The notes under the pieces: model-generated | The model's input: only the letters and a program-made list of their open reading frames with translations | What the model was told of the DNA's origin: nothing | Databases searched by the model: none | Translations under genes and position numbers: made by a program | Shown here: positions 21,205-33,212 of the stretch, one piece after another | How the letters are laid out: each line of letters begins with the position of its first letter | Position numbering within the stretch: position 1 is the first letter of the stretch | Assembly: GCA_018806915.1 (NCBI GenBank) | Contig: JAGKQI010000024.1 | Span: 303,793-367,792 of the forward strand | Source: Phytophthora colocasiae | Lineage: Eukaryota > Oomycota > Peronosporomycetes > Peronosporales > Peronosporaceae | Direction of reading: 5' to 3' | DNA: 64,000 nucleotides

Positions 21205-21240
21205 CAAGCCCGTCGGATGGGGATCCGAAACGCGCCGGGC
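21195..21240 (+). promoter_or_regulatory. -1 ribosomal frameshift signal of B
   Basis: GUUAAAC at 21195-21201 in the register UUA AAC UAG, then CAA, then a stem-loop: outer GCCCG/CGGGC (21208-21212 with 21236-21240), inner UCGGAU/AUCCGA (21213-21218 with 21223-21228), and a 7-nt unpaired strand before the outer 3' arm. The layout equals that of Family I although the stem bases differ. Pol is open in the -1 frame from 21201. Confidence 0.88.
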
Positions 21241-24200
21241 AAGGCACACCCCCAGAGTTATGTGTTCTAGTGTACGTAGGACCGGAGCTGAAAACAACCC
21301 AACCTAAAAATCAACATTGCATGACCGCTTTAGCTCAAGAATCAGCCATGTCTTCAGAAATTCCGCGTCTGAGAGACAGTTCATCGGACTTTCCGAGAGA
21401 CTGTTCACCGGACTTTCCGAGAGACAATGAACCGCCTCTGGACGACACAATCCAGTTTCGTCTGAAAGACGGGGAATGTTATGGCTGGTGGGAGGATCAC
21501 TACCCTGATCCTGCAAAGCGTGATGTGGTTATGGTGCATGGCGCTGTCAATGATCATCGGACCAAGATTCTCCTGGACACCGGTGCGACTATCAACATCC
21601 TGAGTTACGACTTTGCGCGTAAGCTCGGACTCAGGCTCAAGTCACACAAACAAACAAGAGTGTCTGGGATGGGAGGAGTTCCGACGTACATTGGTGCCAG
21701 TGCTGAGATCAAGCTGACTCTCGGACCGAGAGTGGTTTACATTGTTGATGTCTGGGTTGCGAATATCGGCGAAGGTATAAACGTGCTATTGGGAATGGGA
21801 TTCATGTTCGCTGCTGGTCTGAGGATCAGCGTCCGTGAGGGACTGGTATCTATGCCAGACGAAGTCGTGGTGATGATGTGCAGCTGGGAGCCCGGTGATC
21901 ATATCGGCAGGAACAGGTCCATCAGACCAAGTGAAGCTGTGCTTCTGAGACCTGGTGAAGAATTTGTTGTTCGCATTGATTATGGTCCGACGAACCCACA
22001 ACGAGAAGTCGTGTGGGCGGGACGTGGAGATCGTTGGGTGACTCAGCTGATTTATGCAGCCCGGTCATGGCCTGTGGCGGTGCGCGTGGTGAACATTTCT
22101 GACAAGAATACTTGTGTGAATGAATTTTCTGACGTTGCAAGGATTGTGGAGTATGGATTTTTCCCACGACATGGTCGCTTTGTACGGCCAGGCTCTGCAG
22201 CCTATCGTGACTGGGAAGTTTTGATTCTGGAGAACACTCCGTCACCAGAGACGAAGAGACGTCTGAAGGCCGGAGCTGACTTGGAAGATTTGATACCTCA
22301 ACCTCCGTGTGTGGATCACCCGGTATACCCGTGGCCAACTAAGATATTGCAGCGCCCAAGGCTGGACAATGCTCGAGTACAGTTTGTGAGGCCTACTTCG
22401 GTCCCACGAACAAAACGAGTTCGTTTCGCTTTGGATGTGGCTACGCAGACAGATGACTGGGTGGATGCCGGAAAAGAGGAGACCCGAGATACCGGTGTGG
22501 ACACCGGAGATCTGGAAGTGGCATCAGAGAAAACGTCTCCGAAAGACTCTGGAACCACATCTGGAATTTCGAGTAACATGGTCGAGGATGAGGTCACCCT
22601 GAGTGTTTCTGGTGAACTGTCCATGGGAGATGAGGATCCGACAGACTGTTCATGGGACATCCCAATCCAGAGTATGCCAGGCACCCCTGTGGAAAAGCTC
22701 CGAGCCGAGTACGAGCGGTGCATGCGAGTCACGAATGAGGAATTGGATCTAGAACCCGGTGTCTACGTACGGGAAGGAACGGACCTACTTTCTCAATTAC
22801 GTGACCAACTGGTTATGCTGCCTGAATTGGAAGATTTGACCCCCGAATGCGACATCGATAAGGCTGACGTCGGAGTACCCGGAAAAACGACACCGGAAAT
22901 GGAGCAGAAACTCAGGGATATCTTGAAGTATCACCGGAAAATCTTTCTGGGAGACGGCAATGCCGCACCTGCCCCGGCACGGGGCGTGGTCTGTGACTTG
23001 GACGTGGGAGACGCTAAACCTGTTGCCCAGCGTCCGAGGTCCGTTGCCCCTCACCTGATGATCAAAGTGTATGAACTGCTGAAGAAGCTCCTGGAGACCG
23101 GACTCATCGAGTATTCGACTTCGCCCTGGGCATCACCAATAGTGATTGTTCTCAAGAAGAATGGTGTGGATATACGCATGTGCATTGATTATCGAGTGGT
23201 GAATGGTTTTATCCAGTTGTCGCGTTATCCGTTGCCCCTGATAGACGATCTGTTGATTGGATTTGAGGCAGCACTGTGGTTTATGAGTCTGGATATGGCG
23301 AGTGGTTTTTGGGCTATTCGAATGACGAAGCGTGCAAGGCTGATCTCAGCGTTCATCTGCCCATTTGAACACTTCCAGTGGGTAAGAATGCCCTTCGGTC
23401 TGAAGAACGCCCCTCTGGTGTACCAGGCTATGCTGGATAACTGCCTGTGGGGGTTTGTGCGATTGTCACCTGAAGAAGAGGCTGACGTTGATCCTGATGT
23501 GTTAGAATTCCTGAAGTTAGAACCCCAGAACTCGGACGTACATGGTCTGATGTCTGGTGAACAACTTCAGAACTCTGATGAACACATGACGGAGGTTCCG
23601 GTGCTCACCGACCAAATGACTGTCTTTCAGAGGAACATCCCAGTCCCGTCCTTCATGGGACCGGTACTCGGCCGAAGTTCTTACATTGACGACATTGCTC
23701 ATGGGGCGCCCACCTGGGATCAACTTTGTGAAGACCTGAACGCCTTGCTTTTCAGACTCAGATACTGGAACATTTCTGTGAGCTTGCCCAAGAGCGAGTT
23801 CGGGAAGCTGACGATTCCTTATCTGTCACATGAGATCAGTGCTGAAGGACTGAGAGCCACGCCGAAGATCGTCAAAGGAGTGGAAGAATTGCCGTTCCCG
23901 TCGACACTCAAGGGAGTACAGAGTTTCATGGGAAGTCTGAATTACTACAACAAGTTTATCGAAGACTTACCAGTGATCGCTGCTGTGCTCTACGAGTTGT
24001 CTGATGAACAGATTCGTGCTGGTCGAGATTTGGCTCGAGCTAAGGAAGCCTTTGAGATTCTGAAGCGCAAGATTGTCTCGACACCGTTCCTCAGACACCC
24101 AGATCGCACCAGACCCTTTGTTATTATACCTCATGCGAACCCGTGGGCTGCTTCAGCCGTCTTGGGACAGGAGTACGATGGAGTGATACACCCCGTACGG

Positions 24201-26931
24201 TTCACTGGACGTGTGCTGAATGAGGCAGAACTCCGGTATCACATCGCAGAGAAAGAGGTCATAGCGATCCTCAGGGTTCTGGAGAACTTTCGGGCTCTGG
24301 TGAACACGAGTCCCGTGATCACGGTGTACACCAGACATTCGGTGTTGAAATGGCTCCTGTCATCCGGTTCGGCTGATGGTCGGAACGTGAAGTGGGGATT
24401 GAAGTTGTCACATTGGAACTTGGAGGTTCGCAGGATCCAGCGAGATGAAGATGGTCTCCCGGCTATTCTCGGAGCGGGCATCACACCCCGTGAACACCTC
24501 GATGAGGTCTCTGAAAACCTCATCCCCGTCAAGGGGCGAGTCAAGCCTCCAGCACCCATTAGCGTGGAGATGCTAGAGGCTGATTACCGAGGTTGTGTTC
24601 TGAGTTTTGATGGTGCCGCCAAGACATCCACTCGCCTGGGAAGCTGCGGATGTGTACTCTGGGAGCTCCCGGGGTGGAACATCCTGGAAGCCCAAGGGTT
24701 CGCTCTGAAAGACGTCACTGTGAATGACTCAGAGTACTGTGGTCTGATCAATGGATTGAAGTTAGCTTTGGAACGTGGTATTCGAGACGTGGTGGTTGTC
24801 GGAGACTCTCGTATCGCTATCCAGCAAGCTCAAGGACTGATCAATTGTAATCAGCCGAACCTGCAGCGGAAATTGGCCGAGTTTGAGTCTCTGAAGATCA
24901 AGTTCCAGTCTCTGAAGCTAGTGCACGTGAAGCGTGAGTTCAATCAAGCAGCGGACTATTGACGTCCAAGACTCTTGTTCTTGGCAAGTCCTGGCAGGTC
25001 CAAGACCCTGACGAACTGACTCATCTGAAACTGGTGTCCAAGATCCCAGAGAAGTTGATGAAGCCTCCCGAAGGAGTGTCTTCTGAAGTTCTGGACGATG
25101 TTCACCAGACCTCTGGTGAACACGATTGTACACCGGAGATGGATGACCCAGGGCCAGAGTCTGCGCCCCTGCCTCATGCGGCCAAGGTGCTTGTTGCCAT
25201 CACTCGTGCACGCAATCAGGAAGAAGCAAACCTACCAGATGACGTGGAGGCTCGTGAACCTATGGGTCCACTGGAGTTTCAGGAAGAACGCTGGCGGCGG
25301 ATTAAAGTTCACCAGACTCAAGATGTTCATCTGGCAGAACTCATCAAGTTCCTTAAGGGTGACGTGGGAGATCTACCACGACCCCGAGTAAGGAAGCTTG
25401 CCAGGATTGCCGATGATTTCATCTTGGATTCCAGAGACGTTTTGTACCGCCTCAGCCGTGCTACCAGAGAACGTCCGAGAGACATGGTTGATGAACTCAG
25501 ACTTGTGGTTCCCAGAGACTTGCATGCTGATATGCTGCACTATGCTCATGGGGATTACCAGGGTGCTCACCAGGGAATCAAACGTACGTTCGAGAAACTG
25601 AGCTCCGAGTTTTACTGGATTGGTATGTACGCTGATGTGGAAAGGTTCGTTAAGGAGTGTATGGACTGTGCAAGTGGCAAGGGGCGTCCCCCGAATCCTG
25701 GACCGTCGCCCGGCAACATCGAGCCCAGTCAACCTTTTGAAGTAGTGTCCATGGATTTCGTGACGCACATGCCAAAGTCCGCCAGAGGCAACACGTTCCT
25801 GTTGTTGTTCCAAGACATGTTCTCAGGATATGTGATGTGCAAGCCTATGAGTATTACTACGGCTCAAGATGTCGCTGAGGCCTACGAGGAACGTGTCTTC
25901 CGGAACTTCGGAGCTAGTTCCTGATACGCCATGATCAGGACCCTCGGTTCATGAGTGAAGTGTTCAGGTGTTTCCGGGATCTCCTGGGAAGCAGACAGCG
26001 AGCGACTCTGGCGTACCGTCCCCAGGCGAACGGCCAACAAGAACGGTCTGTTCAGACGGTCGTGCGTGCCATCAAGGCCTACATCGCTGAAGCTGATCAA
26101 AGTGACTGGGATGACCACGCCGAACGTCTGATGTTCGCGTTGAACACATCCTTTGATGCGACCCGTCTGGAAACACCTTTCTTTCTGGTGCACGGATGGG
26201 ATGCTCACGGGACTGTGTCCGCGATGCTTGGTCCAAAGCCTTCTGGTGTACAAGAGCGCACTGCTTATGAGTGGCGTCGAAAGATGCAACGAGATTACAG
26301 CTACGCTCAAGCATGTGCTGAAGAACTTCAGAAGAAGGCCAAGCGAGAGCGTTCTGAAGAACAGACCCGGAAGTGGAAGGAGTTGTCGGAACGCCTGAAG
26401 TCTGGATTTGCCGTCGGTGATGCCGTGTGGCTATACATCCCCAAGGTACAAACGGGGTTGAGTCGGAAGCTCGCACACATGTGGCATGGTCCTTTCCGGA
26501 TTGAAGAGATGTTGGATGATTTTCGTGTGAAACTGAAGGTCGAGGACACCGGGTATCGGGTGAACCCTTGGGTGCACATAAGTCGCCTGAAACCGAGAGC
26601 CCTGTCTCCCAGAAGACCGACTATGGAACTTGATGTCCATGAGGATGATAACTTTGATGCAGCACTGTTGCCAGAAGACAGTTGGGAGCCCGACACCGAG
26701 AATGATGAATACGAAGTGGAAAAGATACTAGACACTCGGTGGAGCAAACGTACCAGGACCTCCAAGAGACTTCGCGAATACCTGGTCAAGTGGAAGGGGT
26801 ACGACGAGACAGAGTGGCTACCCTTGTCAAAGCTGAACTGTGGGGCTTTGTTATATGAGTTCAATCAGAGCGCACGAGCGCGAGCTCGTTTCCAGGCAAT
26901 GCAAGCTGGAGACGATCACCCCAGAGTTTAA
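21201..26931 (+). pseudogene. pol: pol of B: protease, RT, two RNase H domains, integrase, chromodomain
   Basis: Expressed by -1 shift. Protease LLDTGATIN (about 21572); RT with MCIDYR (about 23180), LDMASGFW and YIDD (about 23684); a Gypsy RNase H remnant (about 24107-24470) in which the usual first Asp is His and the usual TDH is TRH; an archaeal-like RNase H (SFDGAAK, NDSEY, VGDSR, NQAAD; 24600-24957). Integrase follows with an HHCC site (about 25545-25680) and D-D-E (MDF near 25752, HDQDP near 25935, QQERS near 26037), then a chromodomain (about 26700-26880). Two single-base losses break it: near 24957 (end of the second RNase H) and near 25921 (inside the integrase core). Otherwise it is well preserved. 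Confidence 0.93.
25099..25122. repeat. Perfect inverted repeat TGTTCACCAGA / TCTGGTGAACA
   Basis: 11-bp arms separated by two bases, inside the pol linker between RNase H and integrase. The arms are the word that recurs through element B. Confidence 0.85.
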
Positions 26932-27315
26932 ACTCTAAAACCTATTCTGAAAACTCTGGTGAACAGTGATGTTCACCGGACGATGTATTTCAGAGATGAG
27001 GTGTCTGAGAGACATGTCTTTCGGAAAATGATTTCGGGGATACGTGACTCCCAGAGATGGTGATTGTTATGTGAATTTGTATGGAGATGATTTTGTGGTT
27101 GTGTGTGTATGATGGAATTTTACGAAGTGGATTATGATGATGCTATGAGAAGAGGATTACTGAACGACATGTGAGGATGTTAAAGGAGAAGGTCGTCGGG
27201 GAACTATATTTGGAATTGTTACTACGCTACGATATGCAGACGACTAAGTTGTTCTGGAAGAAGAAGTGTAGTCCCCCGGAGATGTCGTGAAGAGTACACC
27301 AGACTTCTGGTGTAC
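26932..27315. other. Gap between convergent pol and antisense gene of B
   Basis: No gene. It holds an imperfect inverted repeat CTGGTGAACA/TGTTCACCGG (26956-26979, 4-bp spacer) just after the pol stop. A perfect one, AGTACACCAGA/TCTGGTGTACT (27293-27316), ends at the stop codon of the antisense gene. In between is AT-rich sequence suited to transcript 3' ends. Confidence 0.7.
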
Positions 27316-30300
27316 TTACTTCAGAGAGACAGGATTTTCGGCGCGTTCAGCGGGCGTCAGAGCTTGTTTCCGGAGATCGGATGGCACGAATTCCATCCAG
27401 TCCTTGTCGGAAGACGCTGTGGCCCACTGCGTGCGCGCTGGTTCAGCTGCGTCGATAGCCTCAAGCTGCTTGCGCAAGCTCAGGCACTTGGGACCTCCGA
27501 TCTCCCGTGCACGTGGGTCTTGCCAGATCCATGGGCAATATTTGTCCGGGATCTTCCAGATGCCAGGCTCAAACATGAGCGTCTCCGGGAAATCCTTGTG
27601 CTTCAGAATCTTGGACACAGCCCCTCGGTATTGGCGCAGTAGAGATGCACGTCGGAGCCCACGTTCCTTATGCTGTTCACCGGACAGCAAGTCATCATCG
27701 GGATCCATGATCACCCAGTGAGTACGTTCCCACAGCGCTTGAGCGTGCTTGCGCATGAGAGATGCGAGTTCTTCGATGTCCGCCTGAACCAAGGGACAGA
27801 GATCGTCACGCCGGTGAAAGTACAGCTCGGTCCGACGGTTCTGGTACATGACGTCCCAGGGCGCTGGCACTTCGTCCAGCAGAGCTTGGTACTTCCTGGA
27901 GTTCCAGCGTTTCTTCAGGCGTGCCAGACTGTGTCTGTGGGGCTCGAAGTCTGGGAACCCGGGAGTCTGCCCGATGGCCGTCTTGGTGTCACTGGTCGGC
28001 TGGACCGTGATACCGTAGTACAGCCACGACGAACAATGTGTGTCCGGGGCCTCGATCGTCAGCAACTCCTTTGGTGTCAGCAACTTGTACGACTTGGACA
28101 CCAGACTTGACTTCCGGAGTTTACCAGAAGGTCGCTTGCCCGAAGAACTCTTAGTCGACTTGGAGTCTTGAGACTTCTTGTCCTTGGAACTCGACTTGGG
28201 CGAACCACCGGACTTCGTGCTCTTGGGACTAGACGTGGAGGTGCCACCGGACTTCTGACCGCTTGACTTGGACCTAGATGCCTCGTGTACACTATCCCGC
28301 TTGGACTTCTTGGTAGGGATTATTGGACCCGAGTCGTCTGAATCGCTGGACTCATAGTCCCGTGGACGCTTGTTGCCGGCATGCGAATGATCATCAGACT
28401 CATCGTCGTCAGAGTCATCGCTCTTGCTGCTCGACTTTTCATCGTCAGAGCCACTGTCGCTAGACGCAGATTCTTGTTCACCAGACTCCTTGAAGTCCGG
28501 GTCCTTCTGAGGGTCATCCTCTGTGGACTCAGGCTCACTGATAGGATATGGGACGTGAGCATCCAGCGTCTCCCAGACCGGCGGCTCCACATCGTTCTTC
28601 TGAAGACGGCGCAGTTCCTCCTCAGCCATCTTGTAATACGTCTCTGGGACGTACGAAGTCCACGGGGTCTGATCCAGCTTGCGCCAGTACATCATGCTCA
28701 CTAGCATTTGTACCAAGGGGCGCCCCGTGAACAGGCTGTGGGCAGGCTTGTCCGTGCGCAGCCACTTCATCGCTGTCTCGTAGGAAATGCCGGCGAGTAG
28801 AGCCAAGCGCAAGTCCGGACGAACTTCTTTCCAGACGACTCCAGCCGGTAACGTGGTATGAACCGCGTCCTTGGATACCGGAGACTTAGCGTTCGCCGGA
28901 CGCACTGAATCGATACCAGGCGTGTAGTTCTTGGGGCGGTCCTGAGGAACACGAGCCCGATGTTTCCCAGAAGGTCTGGTAGGCTTGGGTGGCGGAGAAT
29001 TGGAAGATTTGGTCGACCTGGTGGGTGACCCATACTTGTTCACCGGGCGAGTGCCTGACTTCTTGGAGCTGCCGGTATGCTCACCGGAGACCGTCACACC
29101 ACTGCCCGCACCCGTCAGATCCAGCACTTTGGCCGATTTCTTGGCCGCTGCTGCTTGGTCGGACCGATGTTTAGCCAGACGCTTGGAGAAGTCAGGGATT
29201 TCCGCCTTGCGCTGATCCATCGCAGTCACGTTGATGATGGTGTCCCAGTCTCCAGGCGGCGCCGTGCCTTCTTGGAAGTTCACCAGAAGCTCTCGTAGAC
29301 GTACCCAGCTGCCGTTCAACTCCCCGTGTTCAAATAAGTACTCCAGAAAACCCCACGAGTCTGTGGCTGTGGTCGTGGGGCGAGCCTTCAGCAACCGGAC
29401 CTCCGCTTGAGAGTCCTCCAGAAAGCGTTCTTCCAAGGCCGTCTTCTCACCTACCAATGCATCGATATGGTACTGAAAGTGCGAAGCGAGGTTCATTCAC
29501 TCCGCGTTCACACGATCTTCGGTCTCACCAGCAGTACGCCGGGCGTCCAGCACTTCATGGCGCCAATACTGGCAGTTGAAGACCCACTGACGCTTGAGAT
29601 CTTCGGACTCGTTCTGGATAGCGGCCGTGTCCACCAGAGATGCACCGCCCTGGGACTCTACTTGGAGTCGAAGCCGACGGTAAGCGCCAGCCATCTGCTT
29701 CAGGTAACCCGATGTCTTGTACACCCGCTCGGCGAGGCGCTGATGAGGGAGGTGCAGGAGGATTGCCGCCAATTCCCGGAGGACGTCAACGGATCCCATG
29801 TGTGCCTCAAGACTCATGCGGTTCCGACTGTCCACGTGGGGAACAAGCATCTGACTTTCAGTGAAGTCGGGGATGACACGCTCGAGCTCCGAGATGTCTG
29901 CCGGTGTGAAGCCTTCAAGGCCAACTAGTACACCAGGCCCACCATAGATATTCGCGATGTGGTTGCCCACACGGAAGTCCTCGGCGAGCGCCGGAACACC
30001 AACCAAGAATGGTTGCCCCTCAGGTCGTGGCTCAGGATCCACCCAGTTGGAAGGGACGTCGGGCTTCTCTTCGTCCAACGGTTGTTGCCCAGGCCCAAAC
30101 AGATCGTCCACCTCGGTGGTGGAGAGAATGTGGGGGCCTCTGTGAAGCGAAGGCAAGACGCCAGGAGGATTCGCATCAACGCCCTGCTTAGGAGCGGCGG
30201 ACGCGCTCGACTGTGAGGCTGGGGCGCTTGAGCTGCCACCAGGTGATGCGGGAATACCGTCACCACCACCTCACGATGCCGTGGATGCCGAAGCGGGCCC

Positions 30301-30345
30301 AGTGCCCGAGGCGTTGCCACTAGTAGGAGCCAATGGAGAACCCAT
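27316..30345 (-). pseudogene. Antisense gene of B, about 1009 codons
   Basis: Unknown function, convergent to pol. One frame runs from ATG 30345 (MGSPLAPTSG) to TAA 27318-27316 with only two in-frame stops, both TGA: 30273-30271 and 29499-29497. The second is followed at once by ATG. Order: Ser/Ala/Pro-rich start, a helical section (about 30100-29150: VGNHIANIYGG, LRELAAILLHLPHQ, KTALEERFLEDSQ), a Lys/Ser/Pro-rich linker, a helical block (about 28830-28600: RLALLAGISYETAMKWL), and a very acidic Ser/Asp-rich stretch (about 28530-28330). It ends with Lys/Ser-rich sequence and a C-terminal domain (about 28090-27320) with ALWERTH and PWIWQDP. That end looks distantly like the Family I antisense C terminus (AYWESTH ... 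YWYPG). It may be a shared but fast-changing protein family. Confidence 0.8.
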
Positions 30346-30600
30346 GGTTGCAGGATCTTCTTCTGACTTGTGTGTCAGAAAGGAAATCGGGATGTGGCCG
30401 TTTGTGGGATACGACAGTTGGCTATTTCTGAGTCTGATGGAATCAGACTGAGCGACAGGACACCAGAGATTCTGAAATCCCGGGAGTTTTGAGAGCGTCA
30501 CAGCTACACTATGTTCATGGGACCTCTGACGTACTGTCCTGGCCATGATGCTCAGTTTGGAGAAAGTTCCGCACTGACGAATTATGACCAGGAGGGGCGG
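30346..30600. other. Leader of the B antisense gene and polypurine tract
   Basis: Non-coding for pol. An in-frame upstream ATG at 30546 exists for the antisense gene but has no support. The plus strand ends GGAGGGGCGG (30591-30600), the purine tract before the 3' LTR. Confidence 0.65.
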
Positions 30601-31792
30601 TTGACACGTTGCTAATTACGATTTTCAGTGGATATGGACGTTTCGCTGTGATGTGATTGGACATATAATGGATTGTGGGAGAAAGGAGATGTGGGACGAG
30701 GTTATGTCCCGTGCGACAATAATGGATCTGTGGAAGAAAACCGCTATATATATTAACCTTCACCTGTACTGCAAAGGGGCCCAAGAGATCAGAAGTGTTC
30801 CTCGGAAAAGTGCACAAACTCCGAGAGACAACAACACTCAGTCTGATCACCGGACTTTCCCCGACGATGAGTGCCTAAAGGTTGGCAGAAAGTCTCTCAG
30901 AAAAATGTATCTCTGAGAGACCTCATCCCGTTGCCGTCCTGTGTGACGATGATGGTTCAAGGAATATAATTATGCCCACAAGATACCAAGTATCGCGCAC
31001 CGGACGTAGCGCACCCCGCGCATATCCCGATTGGACTTCGTGCGTTGCAGCATACGTGCTCCGCACCCTAAAAACACTCATGGATTTCTGGTATCACGCA
31101 TGGAAACTCTGATATCACACCATGAAGTCTGACGTACATGAGTCCGACGTACATAAAGTCCGACGTACATGAGTCTGACGAACATGATTCTGGTAAACAA
31201 GTCTGATGTGTCCGGCTTATACAAGCAATATTCCAGACATTTACCAGTTTCCGATGAACAGACTCCGACGTACAAGACTCCGATGATCAGACCCAAGTGT
31301 CACGACTCTGGTATCACAACTCTGATGTACATGATTCCGGAGTACATGGTTCCGATGAACATGTCTCCGACGCACATGATTCCAGACCCTGATGAACAGG
31401 ATACCAGACTCTGACACTCTGAAGTCCACCCCCATACTGAAACCAAGTGTACCCAACACGACCTCACGCAATCAAGTAAAACGCAACCTGCCCATCCCTG
31501 TAATGACATCATTAAGTGTCGACTCGACAAGATCTGCAGCATCGACTACCATAGTGAGCCCAAGTGAAGATTCCTGAGTTATACTGAGACCAAGTGTATA
31601 TGAGAATATGGAAGACAGAAGACAGAGAGATACGAGATAGATAACCAGAGTTCAATTTGCTCGGTACCCCCGAGTTCAATTTGCGTTATAACCACAAAGT
31701 CGATTCGTCGGTTCATTGGAAAGTGTAAGGCCACGACAAAGCTTTGAGTCGTGTGATCTCTCACCTATCAAGCCCCGTTAGGTGGAGATCAG
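30601..31792 (+). repeat. Element B 3' LTR, first 1192 bases
   Basis: Matches 15020-16200 with many substitutions and small indels. It stops at GAGATCAG where the Family I LTR begins; the remaining ~690 bases should lie after the array, outside the window. The last bases, ATCAG, are a possible target duplication. Confidence 0.92.
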
Positions 31793-32800
31793 TGTGGTAA
31801 AGCACATCTCGATTTTTCGTACTTACTCGAGAAATACATGGGATTAGTATGGTGGACCGATGGCTGCTTCCGATCGCTTTGGACGACGCTAGTTCAGTGA
31901 GATTTTGCTTGATCCAGTGCTGTAAACCCATGATCACTGCAGATATGGGTGGATATTTCTCGATCACGCTTCGAGTGTATACTGTATACTCAGTCCAAGC
32001 CAAAGTGTGATCTGCTGATGATCACCGTCGATAGATATTCTTGAGGTCGAAAGACTGTGATCCTCGATGGAGAGGTACACGTGACACCCCAGGAGTGAAG
32101 ATCACCGAGGATCCAGTCGATTCGGCAGTCATGAGGAGGAGACCAACTAGGATTGCTGACGATCTTGAGTTTAAGTGTGATCCACGGAGGCAGTCATGTT
32201 TAAGCGATGGGCTGTGGGGTGGAGTTCACGTCAGTGAAGATCATCAGCTCGAACTAAGTGTAATTAGCCGACGCGATGTGAAGATCGGCGAAGATTGACT
32301 GAGAATGGTGAACGGAGACCGGTGATCTTACATTATGCCTCTAAGAGCAAGGATCGATGCTCGCTAACTGTGGCACGGGTTCGCGAGCGGATATCACGGT
32401 TAATCAAGTGTAATCGGTGGCAGTGGAGTGGTGATTGACAATAATCAAGTCATATCGAGTGGCAAGAAGGAAGGAGCAAGGGTGTTGCCACGTGATCGGC
32501 TTTGGCATGGTCCTAGGTGGATACGATCTTGACTCACGGTCCAGCCCGGCGCTCGCGACCCTCCCATTGGCCTGATCCTGATTCCCTGGAGGACGACCAA
32601 GCGGGATCACGCGCGATCAAGTCCCGATCAAGTGCGAGATCAAGTCCCGGTTAAGTACGAGATCAAGCTTCGGTTAAGTACGAGATCAAGCTTCGGTTAA
32701 GTACGGAATCGGCTCAAGATCAGGGTTAGGGGAACCAAGCTAGGGATCAGCTATGTAGCCAGTGTCATGTGATCGTAGGATAGTAAATCAGGATGGGATT
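31793..32800 (+). repeat. Element C 5' LTR, first part
   Basis: Begins TGTGGTAAAGCAC, the same as 50212. It contains 22-bp tandem units (AGATCAAGCTTCGGTTAAGTACG type) at about 32612-32705; the copy at 51037-51190 has more units. It ends GGATT (32796-32800), the target duplication of D1. Non-coding. Confidence 0.93.
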
Positions 32801-33212
32801 TGCAGCGGGGCTGCGTAGGTGTGCACGGCACAGAGGAAGTTGGGTTGACTCGTAGAGTCCTGCTTGCAAGGCACTAGCCTTCGGTTCTATACAAGAACCA
32901 AGTAGTCCACTAAATACGGGACTCTCACAATCAGTGTCCCTATAATAAAGGAACTAACACTAATTATGTAAAATGCAAACTGATTTTTATTTATTTTATT
33001 GCCCTAATCCTGAATGTAACGGATTTAGTATCTAACATACTAAATCCTAATCAAATGTAATGTGTGGCTCTGAGCTAACAGCCAGCAACTGGCTACATAT
33101 GTGACGTGTGAGAAACACTATGTGTTGTACACGGATCTGTGACTTGTGACCTGGATGGTGTATACCACACCTATTGTAGCCAAGGCGCGCAGCGCCGTGT
33201 AACCCCGTTACA
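32801..33212 (-). repeat. D1 3' LTR
   Basis: TG...CA, 412 bp. It holds the inverted repeat GGATTTAGTAT/ATACTAAATCC at 33021-33047 and, in sense orientation, AATAAA strings. On the minus strand a purine tract (33226-33213, TTGGTGGGGGAGGG) precedes it. Confidence 0.96.

Larger units (their letters stand above)
15020..31792 (+). mobile_element. Element B, Family II Ty3/Gypsy, 3' LTR interrupted
   Basis: 5' LTR 15020-16887, primer site, two-part gag, frameshift signal, pol, convergent antisense gene, then the first 1192 bases of the 3' LTR (30601-31792), where the Family I array begins. Both LTR copies begin TTGACACGTTGC. They differ at 20 or more positions, with a rewritten stretch near 16060-16140, so B is older than A or D1. 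It sits in D2 gag after CAAGTGTT. Confidence 0.93.

Noticed and set aside
25099..25122. Terminal inverted repeats of a small DNA transposon
   Set aside because: The arms are 2 bp apart inside pol and recur widely through B; there is no target duplication.
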